Origin: Euryodendron excelsum
Taxonomy: Eukaryota; Streptophyta; Magnoliopsida; Ericales; Pentaphylacaceae
Direction of reading: 5' to 3'
Assembly (NCBI GenBank): GCA_033060915.1
Contig: CM065398.1
Span: 2,751,001-2,815,000, forward strand
Length of the DNA stretch: 64,000 nucleotides
The translations under genes were made by a program, and so were the position numbers. Shown here one piece after another: positions 59,419-64,000 of the stretch. Position 1 is the first letter of the stretch, and every line of letters begins with the position of its first letter. The notes below the pieces were generated by a model, which saw nothing but the letters and a program-made list of their open reading frames with translations, was not told the DNA's origin and did no database searches.

Positions 59419-59641
59419 TGATCAAATAAGCACATTTGTCAACGACTTAAAGGCACATCCCAATACCAACCCTTTGCGCGGGTATCAGACATGGGATAAC
59501 AAAACCAGGCATGACTTGGGTACTGTACCACTTGTTTGAGCAATGGAGAAGAAGGAAAACAGTAACAATAATTCATATAAATTGTATAGACATACTTTTT
59601 ACGCAGAATTACATATCACAATTTACCGCGATCATAAGGAT

Positions 59642-61473
59642 TCATTCCTGTAGAAATTCACGAGTAAGAAAATCAAGAAGAGAATTATCCTTCCCTTTGA
59701 TATATATAATATCAAAATTAAACACAGATAGCTGTGCTTGCCATCTGGCAATGATATGCTTAGATGCATCATGTTTGACATCATTGCTGAAAATATATTT
59801 TGCAGCTTGACAATCTGTTTTTAACAGGAATTTTTGATTTAGTAAATCATCTTGGAATTTAGATATACATTTAACAATAGCAAGAAGTTTTTTCTTGACA
59901 ACAGCAAGAAGTTTTTTCTTGACAACAGCATATTTAGATTGAGCAGGATTCCATTTTCCTGAAGCATATCTTATCAAAATTTGTTTTTTAGTATCAGGTA
60001 TAACTTGAGTAAGAATACCACCATAACCAATATTACTAGCATCAGTTTGCACAATTTTAAACCATGCAGGGTTAGCAAGAGTTAAACATGGAAGGTTTTT
60101 AACCTTAGATTTAATTGTTTGAACTGCCAAAGTATGATCTGGCGTCCATGGAGAAGGAATTTTCTTTAATCTATCATATAAGATAGCAGAATCTTTTGCA
60201 AGATTTTTATAATAGGGATTAATATAATTCAGACTGCCTAAAAATCTTTGTAGTTGAGTTTTATCTAATATTTCATCAGGGAATTTAGAAGCAAACTCAA
60301 TATTTCGTGTAATAGGAACAATTTGTCCTTGATGGATATTATGACCCAAAAATCGAACAGTGGTTTGAAAGAGTTTCATTTTTGGAGCAGATATAACTAG
60401 TCCATTGTGTAATATAATTTTGCAAAAAATATCTAGATGTTTACTATGTTGATCTATAGTTTGAGAAAATACCAAAATATCATCAATATATACTAGGATA
60501 AAATCGGTATAGGGAATGAAAATATCATTCATAATATTCTGAAATTCAGAAGGAGCATTTTTCAAACCAAAAGGCATAACATTCCATTCATAATGCCCTA
60601 TGAGAACAGTAAAAGCAGTTTTATATCTATCAGATTCAGCAACTTGAATTTGCCAATATCCAGATTTTAAATCAAATTTAGAAAATATTAAGGCCTTATG
60701 AAGGCGATCAAGGAAATCCTTTTTATTAGGTATAGGATACCTAATCCATTTTAATACTTTATTGAGAGGTTTATAATTAATAACTAATCTAGGAACACCG
60801 CTCTCAATTTCAGTATTTTTATTGACATAAAATCCAATACAACTCCAAGGAAAATAAGATTTCCTAATGAGTTTTTTCTCAAGCAAAGAAGCAATTTCTT
60901 TTTTGCATAAATCAAGGTATTCTTGATTCATTTGACAACGCTGAGCCCTTGTTGGTATTTGTTTGTCAAAAAAATCATTTTCATATGGAAGAGAAACAAT
61001 ATGTCGTTTCCTATCCGAAAAAGCATTAGGATGATCATTACAAATTTCACTAAGAAATTGTTTTTCAATTAATTTGATTTTGTCTTGAACTTTAGATTTT
61101 ACTAAAGCTTCAGAAATAGTCCATATCGAAATTTCTTGTTTAAGAAAATTAATTTGATTTTCTTTGGCTAACAAGATATTTTTAATTTCATTTAAATATC
61201 TAGTTTGAGGATCAGTTATAAACTGAAAAACTAGTTGTTGATTATTCAATTTGGTATAAATACCTATTGAGTCAATTTTTTCAATAGGCATAATACTATG
61301 TAGAAAATGTGTACCAAGTATAACATGGTGTTGTAGATTTTTGACAAGTAGAAAGGTAGATAAGATACATACATCTTGATTACAGATATGAGTATCAGTA
61401 ATTTTATACTGTATTTCTAGCTTATTTCCACTAGCAGAAGTCAAAGAATGTTTTGTTTTTTCAAAATATTGTT
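59642..61473 (-). pseudogene. EPRV-B protease remnant-RT-RNase H, one long open frame
   Basis: About 610 codons are open from 61473 (no ATG at the start) to a TGA at 59642. It contains the HHVILGT block of the protease but not its catalytic DSG. The RT is complete, with RLVINYKPLN, MPFGLKNAPSEFQ and YIDDILVF (about 60471-60490), and RNase H has TDASNIGYGG and HIIARWQ. An 8-residue tandem duplication (VKKKLLAV/VKKKLLAI) lies in RNase H. It is unlikely to be made as a normal product because the promoter, the start codon and the protease N-terminus are missing. Confidence 0.82.
59879..59926. repeat. 24-bp in-frame tandem duplication in EPRV-B RNase H
   Basis: AGCAAGAAGTTTTTTCTTGA plus four bases occurs twice in a row. 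EPRV-A has the unit once. Confidence 0.9.
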
Positions 61474-61514
61474 ATACCGAAGTCAAACCTGTAAAGTAAC
61501 AAGTTTGTCGTGTA

Positions 61515-64000
61515 GAGAGTTTGCTTAAATAAACTTTTGCAACATGGACAATTTTTGCATTTCAACAAAGTATATCTTAAAGTCATTACCAATATCCAGT
61601 AGTGTAAGAGAACTCACCAAAGTTGGTAAGAGAAGTGTCCTAAGTAGCCTCCCCACAATGACGTTGATCACCAAGTAGCGAAAATTGTTAAGAGCCACTA
61701 TCTTCATAATGAAGTGAAGATACTAAGAATGAAGCATTTGTGGAGATAGTGATAGAATTGTTATAGTCGAGTAGCTCCCTAGTCGATATAGCATACCATC
61801 ACACCAAATGGGGTGGATCAATGGAAGAAGGCCAACTTGGGAAAAAAGTGCTAATAACTTGGTCTAGGACTAGCAAGTTTAAGACTATTCATCATAGGCT
61901 CCCCTTTGTCATTACTGATGGCGACAGTTCTTCGTCCATGAACAGTCTTTGAAGTAAACCATCGTCTGAGATCGAGAACTGAACAAAGCCCAAGTAAAGC
62001 TAAGCTTTTCAAATCGAGACCCAAAGCATAGCCAAAGTTCTGAAATCGAGATCAAAAGCAAAGTCAAAGGTCTGAAATCGAGACCCAAAGCACATTGAAA
62101 TGTTTGAGATTGAGACCTAAACAAAGCCCAAGCATAGCCCGGGGTATAATCTCTCAGGATACCCTATCCCAAGGTCTGAGATCGAGACAACAACAAAGCC
62201 CTAGTAAAACTAAAGGTCTGAAATTGAGATCCAAAGTAATGACGAACGTCTAAAATTGACATCCAAACGAAGCTCAAGTGAAGCTTTTTATCCAAAGTAA
62301 AGCCAAAATTTGTATATCTGATAATTTTTTTAAAATTTAATAAATAAGTAATAAACAGAGTAACAGTGAAAAAGAAATAAAGTAAAAAAAGGGTATTTGA
62401 GTCTAACCCTCTCATGTTTTGATTAGGCAACCAAGTTGTATAAAGGCATATTTAGGTTTCGTGTTTCGCACAACACTCCCTTCGTTGTACGAGGGAATTA
62501 CAATTGCAATGTGTCTTCATAGCACTATGCAATTGCCATCACAAGGATGACAGACTCTCGGGAAATGAATTATTGGATCACTGATCGACCTTGTAGTTGA
62601 GCAACAGTTTCTCCAAAAGCTCTCAAGTATGTATCTTGTCGCTGAATAGAAAAAAAGAAAGATACAATAGGATATGGTTAGACTTTCAAAGTTCCAAACT
62701 GGTGATCCATTAATTGTGGTGCTACATTCTGTGTTGATAAACTTTGTGAGATAAAAAAACACTTTTTTTTTCTTTTTTCTTTATTCCTTGAAGAAGAAAA
62801 AGCTGTTTATAGCAAGTCGGCCCAAGAATTGAGTCAAGAAACTTTTATAATTCATTATCATATTCTTCCTCTATGCACAGACAAGACTAAAGGAAAAGAA
62901 ATTTCTATGTTTTGGTGGGATGTGTGCCATGATTGTAGACCAATGGAAAAAACAACATCTTTCATCTATTTTCATTAAAAAGAGAGAAGGACTCTTTGAA
63001 TTGTGCAATGCACAAATGAGATGCTATATAGTGTTTGGTCTCCAAAAAGGTGCTATATAAAGAGAAAAAAATAAGACATCACCATGATTTAACACTCAGT
63101 GCCCTTTTCCTATGTGATGGGATGACACAATGATTGTACAACACGGTCTATTAAATTGATCTCTATGTGCAACGTGTGCATCATGTACTCTATGAGAAGG
63201 CTAGGCGAAGAAGAAATCAAGGCTTTAGAACAGATGTTCCCATGGTTTGCTACTTGTAATATTGTGAAAGCCTACTGCAATAAACGGAGATGTAGTACTT
63301 ATCTGGCTACTTGGCACTAGAAGAACAAAATAAGGGGCAAAATTATCAGAAGGAAGACTTTTGCAGAGACTTGTGACGTTGTTTGATTACTTCAGCAATT
63401 GTCCCAGAATATGTGGGGGTTCAATTCTTTTATAGACAGAATAAAATGAATCCTATTGTAATCGTGACTGTAATTTCGCATAAAGGTCTAATATTTTCAA
63501 TTGTTTGATTATGTTTTAATACTTTCTTTCATATGGAATTAGAAACAAATTCAATCTCTAGAGAAGATGCTTATTTGTTCCTTATTAATTTTGGATTTCT
63601 GAATCAATCTAAGGGTGTGTTTGATATTTGAGGAGAAAAGAGAAAAGGAAAGGATTCTTTCCTTCCCTTGTTTGGTTTATAGTGTGGAAAGTTAGTTTTT
63701 TTTTTTTTCACTTTTCTTTCTATCTTTTTTTGAAAATCAAAGAAGAAAAGACGTCCAATTTCTCTCCCATTTCCCTCTCATTTCTCCCTCCCTTCTTTTC
63801 CTTTCTCCTTCTATGAGTATCAAACACACCCTAAATATGCAAATCTAGTTCGAGAATTCAGCCAAAGTCCAAATGACAATCTCCAATTTCATGTAGATGT
63901 ACATCAGATTACCGAAAAAAAAGAAAGAAAGAAAGGTGAGTGAAAATTGAGTGTAAAATTATATTGGCTTCAAATGATTAAATAAATTTCAAGACCTATT
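61515..64000. mobile_element. Inverted-repeat element copy c, running off the window
   Basis: 61515-63442 is a near-identical direct copy of 48324-50272. From 63443 to 64000 it continues into sequence matching the reverse complement of 45970-46330, which copy b lacks because EPRV-A begins there. The copy starts abruptly at the EPRV-B border. A 221-bp MITE interrupts it at 63612. No coding frame is recognised in it. Confidence 0.78.
63612..63832. mobile_element. 221-bp MITE with perfect 15-bp TIRs
   Basis: The ends AGGGTGTGTTTGATA and TATCAAACACACCCT are exact inverted copies. The body is a purine/pyrimidine-rich fold-back sequence without coding potential. It splits copy c at a point where copy a is continuous, which confirms insertion. 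A target duplication is not obvious. Confidence 0.8.

Larger units (their letters stand above)
57652..61511 (-). mobile_element. EPRV-B: second pararetrovirus copy, - strand, circularly permuted
   Basis: Read on the - strand the order is a short linker piece, protease remnant, RT, RNase H, leader, movement protein, coat protein with zinc knuckle, linker. The same viral linker word (ACAAACYTGTTACTTTACAGG) is found at both ends (about 57659-57680 and 61487-61508). Compared with EPRV-A it lacks the small ORF, promoter, primer site and protease active site, plus an MP-CP segment. It keeps a long open RT frame. Confidence 0.85.

Noticed and set aside
50290..61511. The viral blocks as Ty3/gypsy retrotransposons
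   Set aside because: There is no integrase and no LTR. A 30K-type movement protein, a coat protein with knuckle and a TATA/poly(A)/Met-tRNA primer layout are present instead.
48324..63442. The 1.95-kb direct repeats as LTRs of one huge retrotransposon enclosing the viral copies
   Set aside because: They lack TG...CA ends, a primer site after the left copy, a purine tract before the right copy and a target duplication. A third copy lies in inverted orientation at 45970-47905, and copy c continues past the repeat end.

Overview
The window is nuclear DNA of a flowering plant, most likely a eudicot. It is strongly AT-rich, its genes have GT-AG introns, GA/CT microsatellites are frequent, and most of the length is transposable elements and endogenous virus-like sequence. 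Three host loci keep recognisable normal structure: a peroxisomal 2,4-dienoyl-CoA reductase gene (five exons, 1609-8876, + strand), an intronless six-span membrane-protein gene (14493-15446, - strand), and the promoter and first exon of a B-box zinc-finger gene (56624-56716, + strand). A fourth, a serine palmitoyltransferase LCB1 gene on the - strand, is a pseudogene whose exons are scattered from about 18000 to 40075.

Region by region. 1-9.1 kb: a 1.36-kb terminal-inverted-repeat (TIR) element lies upstream of the reductase gene, and a second 1.36-kb TIR element sits in its first intron. 9.1-14.2 kb: intergenic, with a small TIR element and short tandem duplications. 14.2-15.7 kb: the membrane-protein gene. 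18.0-40.1 kb: the LCB1 pseudogene, split by two Ty1/copia retrotransposons, each bounded by a perfect 5-bp target-site duplication (TSD): AACTC for copia-1 (18155-27414) and TAAGA for copia-2 (27645-38061). Each carries nested insertions. Copia-1 holds a chimera made of the 5' end of a long LTR plus the 3' end of a SIRE/Maximus-like element. Copia-2 holds a complete solo LTR of 5157 bp with its own perfect TSD (ACCTT). 40.2-43.3 kb: a 5'-truncated LINE with a poly(A) tail, itself hit by a probable solo LTR and by an almost perfect 502-bp tandem duplication. 43.5-44.3 kb: an 811-bp TIR element.

46-64 kb is the most unusual part. A long inverted-repeat element (arms of about 1.9 and 1.6 kb around a spacer with a broken plant-mobile-domain gene) is followed by an endogenous pararetrovirus copy of Caulimoviridae type (EPRV-A, + strand, 50.29-55.89 kb). 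Then come an inverted viral fragment, the B-box promoter and exon 1 (56.2-57.65 kb), a second viral copy in the opposite orientation (EPRV-B, - strand, 57.65-61.51 kb), and another copy of the inverted-repeat element running off the right edge. EPRV-A keeps a promoter-like region, an initiator-Met-tRNA primer-binding site, and movement-protein, coat-protein/zinc-knuckle, protease, reverse transcriptase and RNase H regions, but is riddled with stops. EPRV-B has one roughly 600-codon open frame over protease remnant-RT-RNase H, is circularly permuted relative to A, carries a short direct repeat at its two ends, and lacks the promoter, the primer site, the protease active site and part of MP/CP. 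Both copies look dead.

The host genes have no operon-like relationship. What links the region is insertion history: repeated insertion, nesting and deletion have destroyed one sphingolipid-biosynthesis gene copy and may have disrupted a light-signalling B-box gene.
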